From: an uncultured Faecalibacterium sp.
GTDB taxonomy: Bacteria; Bacillota; Clostridia; Oscillospirales; Ruminococcaceae
Assembly (NCBI GenBank): GCA_934561555.1
Contig: CAKTGQ010000012.1
Location: forward strand, 7,858 to 71,857
Direction: 5' to 3'
DNA length: 64,000 bases
The position numbers and the translations under genes are program-made. Of the stretch, positions 56,777 through 64,000 are shown in pieces. Below the pieces are notes generated by a model. The model saw only the letters and a list, made by a program, of their open reading frames with translations, had not been told where the DNA came from and searched no databases. Each line of letters starts with the position of its first letter. Positions within the stretch are counted from its first letter, which is position 1.

Positions 56777-59272
56777 ATGGAGATCTGCTCCCGTTTTACC
56801 GGCATGGAGCGCAAAGACGGCGCTTTCCTGCTGCATACTGATAACGCTGATATCAAGGTCTGCTTTGTGACCGATGAGATCGTCCGCGTCCGCGCAAGCT
56901 TTGACCACGAGCTGGCAGAGGAGTCCTACATCCTGATGACCACCGCATGGGAGGACCGGATGGACGAATTGTTCAAGGGGGAGCGCACCCGTGTGGAGCC
57001 TTTTGCCGCACAGCTCACCGAGGACGACAGCACCCTCACCTTTGCCACCGGCAAGGTGACGCTGGTGGTGGACAAGGACCCCATCAACTTCAAGCTGCTG
57101 GCTGCCGATGGCTCCGAACTGTACAGCACCCTGCCCGGCAACCCCTTCGTCAAGGACGCCAACAACCGCGTGGTGGCTTACAGCCGGATGAAGGAGGACG
57201 ACTGCTTCTACGGCTTTGGCGAAAAGACCGGCCTGCTGGATAAGAACAAGACCTTCCAGCGGGAGCGCGCCACCGACGCCATGGGCTACGATGCCGAAAA
57301 GATGGATACCCTTTATAAGCACATCCCCTTCTACATCCGTCTGGACCGTGACACCCACAAGGCTGTGGGCGTGTTCTACCACAACTTCTACGAGTCCGTG
57401 TTCAACATGGGCTGCGAAAAGAGCAACTACTGGCCCCGCTACACCTATTTTCAGGCAGACGGCGGCGATCTGGACTGCTTCCTGATCGGCGGCGACACCA
57501 TTGCCCGCATCGTGGACAACTACACCCTGCTGACCGGCCGTCCGGCCCTGCTGCCCAAGCGTGCGCTGGGCTATCAGGGCTCCAGCATGTACTACCCCGA
57601 GCTGGAAAAGGACAGCGACGATGCCGTGCTGGGCTTTATCGATACCATCAAGGAAGAGGGCTTCCCCATCGACGGCTTCCACCTGTCCAGCGGCTACGCC
57701 ACCTACAACGGCAAGCGCTGCTTCTTTACATGGAACACCGACCGCTTCAAGGACCCCAAGGCTTACTTTGCAGCCATGAACGAAAAGCACGCCCAGAACG
57801 TGCCCAACGTCAAGCCCGGTATGCTGCTGTGCCATCCCCGCTTTGACGAGTTCCTGAAGGACGATGTGTTCGTCCGCGACAGCAAGCACCCCGAGACCTA
57901 CGGTGTCGGCAAATGGTGGGGCGGCGACGGCGCATTCTGGGACTACACCAAACCCGAAGGCCGTGCAGCTTGGAAAAAGTACCTCACCGAGTCCATCATC
58001 GCCGTGGGCACCGATTCCGTCTGGAACGACAACTGCGAGTACGACAGCCTGATGGATCAGGAATGCATCTGCGATTTTGACGGCAAGGGCGGCACCATCG
58101 CCCAGCTCAAGCCCATCATGAGCACCCTGATGTGCCGCATGAGTGCAGAGGCTGTAACCGACCACAACCCCAACGCCCGTCCCTACATGGTTTGCCGCAG
58201 CGGCAGCTCCGGCATCCAGCGCTACGCTCAGACTTGGTGCGGCGATAACTACACCAGCTGGAAGACCCTGAAGTACAATATCCCCATCATCACCGGCATG
58301 GGTCTGTCCGGCCAACCCAACGAGGGCGGCGATATCGGCGGCTTTGCCGGCCCCGCACCCACCGAGGAGCTGTTCGTCCGCTGGGTGCAGAACGGCATCT
58401 TCCAGGCTCGCTTCTCCATCCACTCCGCCTCCAACGATAACACCGTGACCGAGCCTTGGATGTTCCACGAGTCCACCGACCTTGTCCGGGACGCCATCCT
58501 GCTGCGCTACCGCTTTACCCCCTATCTTTACAGCGCCGAGTACGAGGCCAGCCAGACCGGTGCGCCCATCATGCGTGCTTTGGTCTACGACTTCCAGAAT
58601 GACCCCAAGGTCTGGGAGGAGAGCTTCGAGTTCCTGTTCGGCCGGGATATTCTGGTGGCCAACGTTCTGGAAGAGGGCGCCAAGACCCGCACCGTCTACC
58701 TGCCCGCAGGCTGCAAGTGGTACGACTGGAACGACAAGTTCCGCTGCTACGAGGGCGGCCAGACCATCGAAGTGCCGGTCACCATGGCTACCATCCCCAT
58801 GTTCGTCCGCGAGGGTGCAGTCATTGCCATGGCAGACAACCAGCTGATGACCATGGAGGGCGACCACACCACCGCCCTGCACCTCATCGTGGCACCCAAG
58901 GGCACCACAACCACGACCCTGTACGATGACGACGGCATTACCAACGATTTCAAGAGCGGCGTGTACCGCAAGACCACCATCACCACCACCGCAGGCGAGC
59001 GGGTGACCATGAACTTTGCCTCCGAGGGCAGCTACAAGGACACCGTGGAGACCATCAAGGTGGAGATGATCGCCAAGGAAAAGAGCCCCTTCTGGGTCAC
59101 GCTGGATGGCCGCAAGATCGAGCACTTCCTCAACCGCCGCAAGTTCGATGCCGCTGCCGAGGGCTGGTATTACAGCCAGAGCAAAAAGGCTGTGGAGGTC
59201 AAGTACGCAAACCCTGCCAAGGACTACGAGCTGACCGTTTCGTTCGAGCAGTTCGATCTGATCGGTATGTAA
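56777..59272 (+). CDS. Glycoside hydrolase family 31 enzyme, first of a tandem pair
   Basis: The 831-residue cytoplasmic protein has an N-terminal galactose-mutarotase-like domain, a (beta/alpha)8 barrel and C-terminal beta domains. The nucleophile Asp418 is in VWNDNCEYD, a variant of the common GH31 WxDMNE motif, and the acid/base Asp519 is in GGDIGGFAGPAP. FGRDILVANVL and the GAVIAMADNQ region are typical of family 31. Candidate activities are alpha-glucosidase, alpha-xylosidase or a related alpha-glycosidase; I cannot decide. AGAGGAATAAAAACT precedes the ATG, and a paralogue follows 21 bp later. Confidence 0.9.
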   Translation: MEICSRFTGMERKDGAFLLHTDNADIKVCFVTDEIVRVRASFDHELAEESYILMTTAWEDRMDELFKGERTRVEPFAAQLTEDDSTLTFATGKVTLVVDKDPINFKLLAADGSELYSTLPGNPFVKDANNRVVAYSRMKEDDCFYGFGEKTGLLDKNKTFQRERATDAMGYDAEKMDTLYKHIPFYIRLDRDTHKAVGVFYHNFYESVFNMGCEKSNYWPRYTYFQADGGDLDCFLIGGDTIARIVDNYTLLTGRPALLPKRALGYQGSSMYYPELEKDSDDAVLGFIDTIKEEGFPIDGFHLSSGYATYNGKRCFFTWNTDRFKDPKAYFAAMNEKHAQNVPNVKPGMLLCHPRFDEFLKDDVFVRDSKHPETYGVGKWWGGDGAFWDYTKPEGRAAWKKYLTESIIAVGTDSVWNDNCEYDSLMDQECICDFDGKGGTIAQLKPIMSTLMCRMSAEAVTDHNPNARPYMVCRSGSSGIQRYAQTWCGDNYTSWKTLKYNIPIITGMGLSGQPNEGGDIGGFAGPAPTEELFVRWVQNGIFQARFSIHSASNDNTVTEPWMFHESTDLVRDAILLRYRFTPYLYSAEYEASQTGAPIMRALVYDFQNDPKVWEESFEFLFGRDILVANVLEEGAKTRTVYLPAGCKWYDWNDKFRCYEGGQTIEVPVTMATIPMFVREGAVIAMADNQLMTMEGDHTTALHLIVAPKGTTTTTLYDDDGITNDFKSGVYRKTTITTTAGERVTMNFASEGSYKDTVETIKVEMIAKEKSPFWVTLDGRKIEHFLNRRKFDAAAEGWYYSQSKKAVEVKYANPAKDYELTVSFEQFDLIGM

Positions 59273-59293
59273 CACTGTACGGAGGAACCTCTT

Positions 59294-61810
59294 ATGCTGC
59301 TGCGTAGTTTTGAATCCTTTGAAAAGACCGAAAACGGCTACCTCATCCACGGCGATGCCGCCGATGTGAAGCTGGTTTTCATGACAGACAATATCATCCG
59401 CATCCGGGTGCACTTCGACAAGGGCACCCCCATGGAGGAAGAGTCCTACACGCTGGTGACCACCGCGTGGGAGGACCGGATGGATACCCTGCTCAAGGAC
59501 GAGCGCACCCGCATCACCGCGCTGGATGTCCCCTGCGCAGAGGATGAAAAGACCCTGACCTTTGAGACCGCACACCTGACTTTGAAGCTGTTCAAAAAGC
59601 CCTTCCATTTTGAGCTGTTCGATAAGTCCGGCAAGCTGATCTATCAGGATCTGCGGGAGCGCGCCTTTGAGAAAGACCAGATCGGCCGTCTGAGCCACTT
59701 TTCCAAGGTGGATCGGGAATACGACCACTTCTACGGCTTTGGCGAAAAGACCGGCCATCTGGACAAAAAGGGACGCCGCCTGCGGATGTCCCCCAAGGAT
59801 GCCATCGGCCACGACCCCGAGACCGGCGACCCGATGTATAAGCACATTCCCTTCTATATCCGCGTAAACGAGCACGACCTGCGCCCGGTGGGCCTGTTCT
59901 ACCACAACTCCTACGACTGCGTGTTCGACCTTGGCGAGGAGCTGTCCGGCTACTGGGAGCGCTATTGCTACTACCAGACCGACGGCGGCGACATCGACCT
60001 GTTCCTGCTGGCCGGTGAGACCCTGCCGGAGATCCTCAACGAGTACACCCTGCTGACCGGTCGCAGCGCCCTGCCCACCAAGCAGTCTCTGGGCTACTGC
60101 GCTTCCACCATGTACTACGCCGAGCTGGAAAAGAACTGCGACGAGGAGATCTACAAGGTCATCGACAAGCACGAAAAAGAGGGCATCCTCATCGACAACT
60201 TCTGGCTGGCTTCCGGCTATTCCAGCGGCGAAAAGGACAACCTGCGCTATGTGTTCAACTGGAACTACAAGCGCTTCCCGGAGCCGGAAAAGTTCTTTGA
60301 GAACATGAACGCCCGGGGCATCAACGTCATCCCCAACCTGAAGCCCGGCATCCTGAAGCACCACCCCTACATCGACCTGTTTGAAAAGAACGATGTCTTT
60401 ATCAAGACCCCGGACGGCAAGGCTCCGTACTACGGCCGCTGGTGGGGCGGCGAGGGACGCTTCTTCGACTTCACCGGCCCCAATGGCCGCAACACCTGGA
60501 AGCAGCTGCTGGAGGAGAACATCCTCAAAAAGGGCACCAAGACCGTCTGGAACGACAACTGCGAGATGGACGGCGTGGAGGACCGCGACGCCCAGTGCGA
60601 CTTTGAGGGCAAAAAGGGCACCATGGCAGAGCTGAAGATCCTGCACTCCAACCTGATGGCCTACACCGCCAAGCAGGCGCTGGCAGACGTGTACCCCGGC
60701 GAGCGTCCCTACATCATCAACCGCGCAGGCTACGCCGGTATCCAGCGCTACGCACAGGTGTGGGGCGGCGATAACCTGACCGACTGGCGCACCGTCAAGT
60801 TCAACATTGCCACCATTCTGGGCATGGGCTTGTCCGGCTGCTCCAACATGGGCTGCGATATCGGCGGCTTTGCCGGCCCGGCACCCGAGGATGAGCTGCT
60901 GCTCCGCTGGCTGCAGAACGGCATCTTCCAGCCCCGTTTCTGCCTGAACTCCGCCAACAACGACAACACCGTTACCCAGCCTTGGATGTACGAGGAGAAC
61001 CTGCCCTACATCCGTGCAGCTTACCAGCTGCGCTACCGTCTGATGCCCACCTTGTACTCCCTGATGTACGAGTCCAACCAGAACGGTATGCCGGCATGGC
61101 GTCCGCTGTTTCTGGAGTTCCCGGAGGACCCCAAGTGCTACACCGACAAGAACCTGACCTTTATGTTCGGCAAGAGCATTCTGGTGGCAAACGTGGTGGA
61201 AAAGGGCGCCACTACCCGCACCATCTACCTGCCCGCAGGCTGCACATGGTACGATATGAACGACGACCTGCGTGCCTACGAGGGCGGTCAGACCATCGAG
61301 GTCCCGGTCACGCTGGCAAGCATCCCCATGTTCCTGCGCGGCTCTGCCGTTGTAGTGACCACCGAGGACGTCAAGCACATCCTCAAGGACACCATGCGCC
61401 AGATTGACCTGCTGGTCGCTGCCGAGACCGACACCAGCTTTGTGCTGTACGATGACGACGGCCACACCGAGGACTACAAAAACGGCGTTTACGCCAAGAC
61501 CACCATCACCGTCAAGGCCGGTGACCGCACCGACATCCGCTTTGCCACCGAGGGCAGCTACGAATCCCCCGTGGAGCGCATGACCCTGAAGCTGGTCAGC
61601 AAGAAAAAGGGTGCGCTCTGGGCCAGCGTGGATGGGCAGCAGCTTCCCCAGTTCATCGTCCGCGACGGCTGGGAGGCCGCAGAGTCCGGCTGGTATTATA
61701 ACCTGCCTGACCGCACCATCTGGGTCAAGTTCGCAAAGCCTGCCAAGAAGGACTTTACGGTGACTGTCTCCACCGAAAAGTTCGACCTCATCGGTATGGC
61801 AGAGGACTAA
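59294..61810 (+). CDS. Glycoside hydrolase family 31 enzyme, second of a tandem pair
   Basis: The 838-residue protein aligns along its whole length with the preceding gene by eye: TAWEDRMDTLLKDERTR matches TAWEDRMDELFKGERTR, and both end in EKFDLIGM/EQFDLIGM. The nucleophile Asp421 is in VWNDNCEMDG and the acid/base Asp522 in CDIGGFAGPAP. The two differ at the substrate-side loop after the nucleophile and in barrel insertions, so they may act on different linkages. GGAGGAACCTCTT precedes the ATG. The tandem arrangement points to duplication. A strong terminator follows at 61849. Confidence 0.9.
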   Translation: MLLRSFESFEKTENGYLIHGDAADVKLVFMTDNIIRIRVHFDKGTPMEEESYTLVTTAWEDRMDTLLKDERTRITALDVPCAEDEKTLTFETAHLTLKLFKKPFHFELFDKSGKLIYQDLRERAFEKDQIGRLSHFSKVDREYDHFYGFGEKTGHLDKKGRRLRMSPKDAIGHDPETGDPMYKHIPFYIRVNEHDLRPVGLFYHNSYDCVFDLGEELSGYWERYCYYQTDGGDIDLFLLAGETLPEILNEYTLLTGRSALPTKQSLGYCASTMYYAELEKNCDEEIYKVIDKHEKEGILIDNFWLASGYSSGEKDNLRYVFNWNYKRFPEPEKFFENMNARGINVIPNLKPGILKHHPYIDLFEKNDVFIKTPDGKAPYYGRWWGGEGRFFDFTGPNGRNTWKQLLEENILKKGTKTVWNDNCEMDGVEDRDAQCDFEGKKGTMAELKILHSNLMAYTAKQALADVYPGERPYIINRAGYAGIQRYAQVWGGDNLTDWRTVKFNIATILGMGLSGCSNMGCDIGGFAGPAPEDELLLRWLQNGIFQPRFCLNSANNDNTVTQPWMYEENLPYIRAAYQLRYRLMPTLYSLMYESNQNGMPAWRPLFLEFPEDPKCYTDKNLTFMFGKSILVANVVEKGATTRTIYLPAGCTWYDMNDDLRAYEGGQTIEVPVTLASIPMFLRGSAVVVTTEDVKHILKDTMRQIDLLVAAETDTSFVLYDDDGHTEDYKNGVYAKTTITVKAGDRTDIRFATEGSYESPVERMTLKLVSKKKGALWASVDGQQLPQFIVRDGWEAAESGWYYNLPDRTIWVKFAKPAKKDFTVTVSTEKFDLIGMAED

Positions 61811-61848
61811 AAAGCCATCTCCAATCTTCTATAATTCTTCTTCAGAAA

Positions 61849-61892
61849 CACGAAGGCCCGTGGGGAGTTCCCCACGGGCCTTCGTGTTTTTT
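61849..61892. terminator. Bidirectional terminator between GH31 and MATE genes
   Basis: CACGAAGGCCCGTGGGG/CCCCACGGGCCTTCGTG is a perfect 17-bp stem with a 4-nt loop, followed by TTTTTT on plus. It lies between convergent genes. Confidence 0.85.
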
Positions 61893-61899
61893 ATAGGTT

Positions 61900-63276
61900 T
61901 CAGGCTTCGGCCTGTGCCTCCCGCCGGAGGATGCGGCAGACCATGAACAGGCAGTAGAACATCGCCAGACCCCAAGCAAAGGGGTTGGAAAGGCAGATGC
62001 CCAGATACCCAAGGCCGGTCTTTACCGCCAGCACGCCGCCAAGGCTGCGGCCGATGAGTTCGCCCACGCCGGAAACAATGGCCAGCACGCTGTAACCAAG
62101 CCCCTGCAAGGTGTTGCGGAAGATCATCAGCAGGCCGTGGAAGCAGAACAGCATACTCATGACGCTGAGGTACTGGATGGCACCCGCCGTAACGGCGGGG
62201 TCGGCATCGCCCAGCACCAGCCCCACAGCGTAGGGCTTGATGAAAAAGATCACGCCCCATGCCACAGCGCAGTAGAGCAGCTGCACCATGCAGCCGTCCT
62301 TGATGCCCTGCCGGATGCGGTCGGTGCGGTGTGCACCGTGGTTCTGCCCCACATAGGTAGCCATGGCCATGCCTACGCTCTCCATGGGCAGGGTGAACAT
62401 CTGACGGATCTTTTCGCCTGCGGTCTGGGCAGCCACGGCGGTGCTGCCCAGCAGGTTGATGGCGTCCTGCATGATGACGGCACCGATGGCAGAGACGGAG
62501 TATTCAAACCCCATGGGCAGGCCGATGTAGGCCAGCCGCTTGCAGTGCCCTGCCGAAAGCAGGGTGCGTGGCTGCCGGAAGGAAAGTCCTTCCAGCTTTG
62601 CCGTGCGGGCAAAGAACCAGTAGGCGCACAGCCCGCCGCTGAGCAGCTGGCTGAGCACGGTGGCAATGGCGGCACCGTCCACCCCCATGCCCAGCGGCAC
62701 GATGAAGAGGTAGTCCAGCAGAATGTTCACCACGCTGGCGACCAGCAGGAAATAAAACGGGTGCCGGGAATCGCCCAGTGCCCGCAGCACGCTGGACGCG
62801 TAGTTGTACAGCACCGTAGCCGGGATGCCCAGAAAGATGAGCCGGATGTAGAGCACAGCATCGGCGTACAGCTCCTCCGGCGTATGGATGAGCCGGAGCA
62901 GCGGCCCCGCCATCAGGGTGGTAAGCACGGTGAACACCGCGCTCAGTACCAGACAGAGCAGTGCGCCGTTCAGCAGGTATTTTTGCAGCCCGTGCTTATC
63001 CTTTGCGCCAAAGGTCTCTGCCGCCGGGATGCCAAAGCCTACGCAAGCGCCCTGTACAAAGCCCAGAATGAGAAAGTTAAGGGAGTAGGTGGTGCCCACC
63101 GCGCCCAGCGCATCGGTGCCCAGACACCGCCCCACGACGACGGTGTCTGCAAAGCTGTACAGCTGCTGGAACAAGGTGCCCAGCACCAGCGGCAAGGCGA
63201 ACCGTAGGATCTGAAACAGCGGCTTGCCCACGGTAAGGTCGGTGGTGCCGGAGCGCTTTTGAGAAGTAGCTGCCAT
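61900..63276 (-). CDS. MATE-family multidrug/solute exporter
   Basis: The 458-residue protein has twelve predicted helices in two homologous halves: LPLVLGTLFQQLYSFADTVVVGRCLGTDALGAVG-type in the first (described in part), and LPMGFEYSVSAIGAVIMQDAINLLG in the second. These are typical of MATE proteins that export cationic compounds with Na+ or H+. AAGGAG precedes the ATG at 63276. Its own promoter region is the 274-bp gap to the SLC13-type gene. No adjacent regulator; substrate unknown. Confidence 0.93.
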   Translation of the reverse strand: MAATSQKRSGTTDLTVGKPLFQILRFALPLVLGTLFQQLYSFADTVVVGRCLGTDALGAVGTTYSLNFLILGFVQGACVGFGIPAAETFGAKDKHGLQKYLLNGALLCLVLSAVFTVLTTLMAGPLLRLIHTPEELYADAVLYIRLIFLGIPATVLYNYASSVLRALGDSRHPFYFLLVASVVNILLDYLFIVPLGMGVDGAAIATVLSQLLSGGLCAYWFFARTAKLEGLSFRQPRTLLSAGHCKRLAYIGLPMGFEYSVSAIGAVIMQDAINLLGSTAVAAQTAGEKIRQMFTLPMESVGMAMATYVGQNHGAHRTDRIRQGIKDGCMVQLLYCAVAWGVIFFIKPYAVGLVLGDADPAVTAGAIQYLSVMSMLFCFHGLLMIFRNTLQGLGYSVLAIVSGVGELIGRSLGGVLAVKTGLGYLGICLSNPFAWGLAMFYCLFMVCRILRREAQAEA

Positions 63277-63394
63277 AAAGAAAACTCCTTATTATAGTAT
63301 TTCCTTCATTCTATCATGGACAGCCGCTTTTTCCAAAATGGTTTTGTGACAGGAAGTTGTCTTTTTGTGATGGAAGCGCGGAAACTTTGGCAAA

Positions 63395-63427
63395 AAGAGA
63401 GAGGGCTGGACGGTGCCAGCCCTCTTG
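63395..63427 (-). terminator. Terminator after the SLC13-type permease
   Basis: On the minus strand AGAGGGCTGG/CCAGCCCTCT (63400-63409, 63416-63425) is followed by CTCTTTTTG. It separates the permease from the MATE gene. Confidence 0.75.
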
Positions 63428-63550
63428 ACAGAATTATGAGATGCTCAAAAACTTCTGCTGCTTTTATTGCGGTTTTCAAAAATAGCGCCGAATAGAACGG
63501 CATAGTTACGATATGCAGTTTGCGGATACTGCTGCGGTGGGAAAATAGAA

Positions 63551-64000
63551 TCAGGCAAAAGGATAAAGTGTCGGCAGGAAAAATACGGACACGACAATGA
63601 GAATGAGCGCCAGCGGGGTACCACACTTGAGATAATCCTTCAAGGTGTATCCGCCCGGCTCGATGATCATGATCTGGCAGGGAGCTGCCATAGGGGTCAT
63701 GATGGACACACAGCTGGCTGTGATCACACCGACCACGGCAGCACGGGGATCTACGCCCATGCGAATACAGGCGGAAGTGACCAGTGGGATGAAGATGGTC
63801 AGGGTAGCCAGATTGGACATGACCTGTGTCAGAATAAAGGGAACAAGGAAGAACACCATCATAATGATGTACGGATTGGTGGTATCGCCCAGCAGACGGA
63901 TCATCCAGTCTGCCACCACATCACCTGCACCGGTGGTCTGGATGGCGTCCGACAGAGCCAGCACACCGGCAAACAGGAAAATGGTCGGCTGGTGGATGGA
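63551..64000 (-). CDS. SLC13/DASS-type anion permease, C-terminal part
   Basis: The open frame enters from the window edge and ends at 63551, giving 150 residues with four to five membrane helices. The segments VMSNLATLTIFIPLVTSAC and MTPMAAPCQIMIIEPGGYTLKDYLKCGTPL match the second Ser/Asn-Pro signature of divalent-anion:sodium symporters (SLC13, PF00939/CitMHS-like). The substrate is probably a dicarboxylate, sulfate or similar anion; it cannot be refined without the N-terminal half. Confidence 0.8.
   Translation of the reverse strand, partial: SIHQPTIFLFAGVLALSDAIQTTGAGDVVADWMIRLLGDTTNPYIIMMVFFLVPFILTQVMSNLATLTIFIPLVTSACIRMGVDPRAAVVGVITASCVSIMTPMAAPCQIMIIEPGGYTLKDYLKCGTPLALILIVVSVFFLPTLYPFA

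Noticed and set aside
56588..61465. A 1625-codon open frame on the minus strand across both GH31 genes
   Set aside because: It is exactly antisense to two well-identified GH31 genes, has no ribosome site, and its translation is low-complexity (V/G/L/H/Q-rich). High GC and strong codon bias keep the antisense frame free of stops.

Overview
The window looks like the chromosome of a GC-rich, gut-associated Firmicute of the Oscillospiraceae (Ruminococcaceae), most like Faecalibacterium prausnitzii. This rests on high GC with strongly G/C-ending codons, Gram-positive ribosome binding sites, Firmicute RNA regulation (two T-boxes, an L10 leader), BioY, ComEB-type dCMP deaminase, and a beta-glucuronidase locus of the kind known from these bacteria. 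The species call is inference. There is no prophage, IS transposase, CRISPR array or rRNA operon. Accessory material is limited to small palindromic repeats, one type I toxin-antitoxin-like locus and a sugar/uronide catabolic region.

Layout. 1-5.9 kb (minus): de novo pyrimidine operon pyrC-pyrF-pyrK-pyrD-pyrE-carA, preceded by a 29-codon leader ORF whose stop codon abuts an intrinsic terminator. This is the architecture of UTP-sensing transcription/translation attenuation. 6-9.3 kb: cysE and a REC/HD-GYP/GGDEF response regulator. 9.4-16 kb: division and wall genes (coiled-coil protein, ftsZ, murA, ftsW on minus; a divergent class B PBP on plus). 16-18 kb: xpt and a patatin-like lipase. 18-21.7 kb (minus): rpmG-secE-nusG-rplK-rplA and rplJ-rplL with L1- and L10-type leaders. 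22-27.5 kb: ddl-murI-DUF1934-argS, then dusB. 28-35.7 kb: HD hydrolase, YfhO-like membrane protein, a T-box-controlled predicted tryptophan ABC transporter, and a GntR regulator. 36-40.7 kb: Fur-family regulator, Asn T-box and asparagine synthetase, EF-G-like GTPase. 41-46.4 kb: holin-like toxin with antisense RNA, dCMP deaminase, argF with an ARG box, bioY, a second solo copy of the antisense RNA, an unknown gene, a structured leader, and an ECF sigma factor with a DUF4349 protein. 46.5-61.8 kb: uronide/glycoside region (SDR, broken GPH transporter fused to an AraC remnant, GH2 enzyme, initiator tRNA, AraC regulator, YcxB-like protein, TRAP transporter, two GH31 enzymes). 61.9-64 kb: MATE exporter and the end of an SLC13-type permease.

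The most unusual features are: the candidate pyrBI-like attenuator on the pyr operon; the type I toxin locus plus an orphan antitoxin-like RNA 2.5 kb away; a dispersed repeat carrying hairpins whose arms vary while a UGCG tetraloop is fixed; a second, MITE-like repeat with 13-bp terminal inverted repeats; the out-of-frame transporter/AraC junction; and an unclassified structured leader before the ECF sigma gene.

All calls come from reading the sequence and ORF translations. No database search, folding program or alignment was run.
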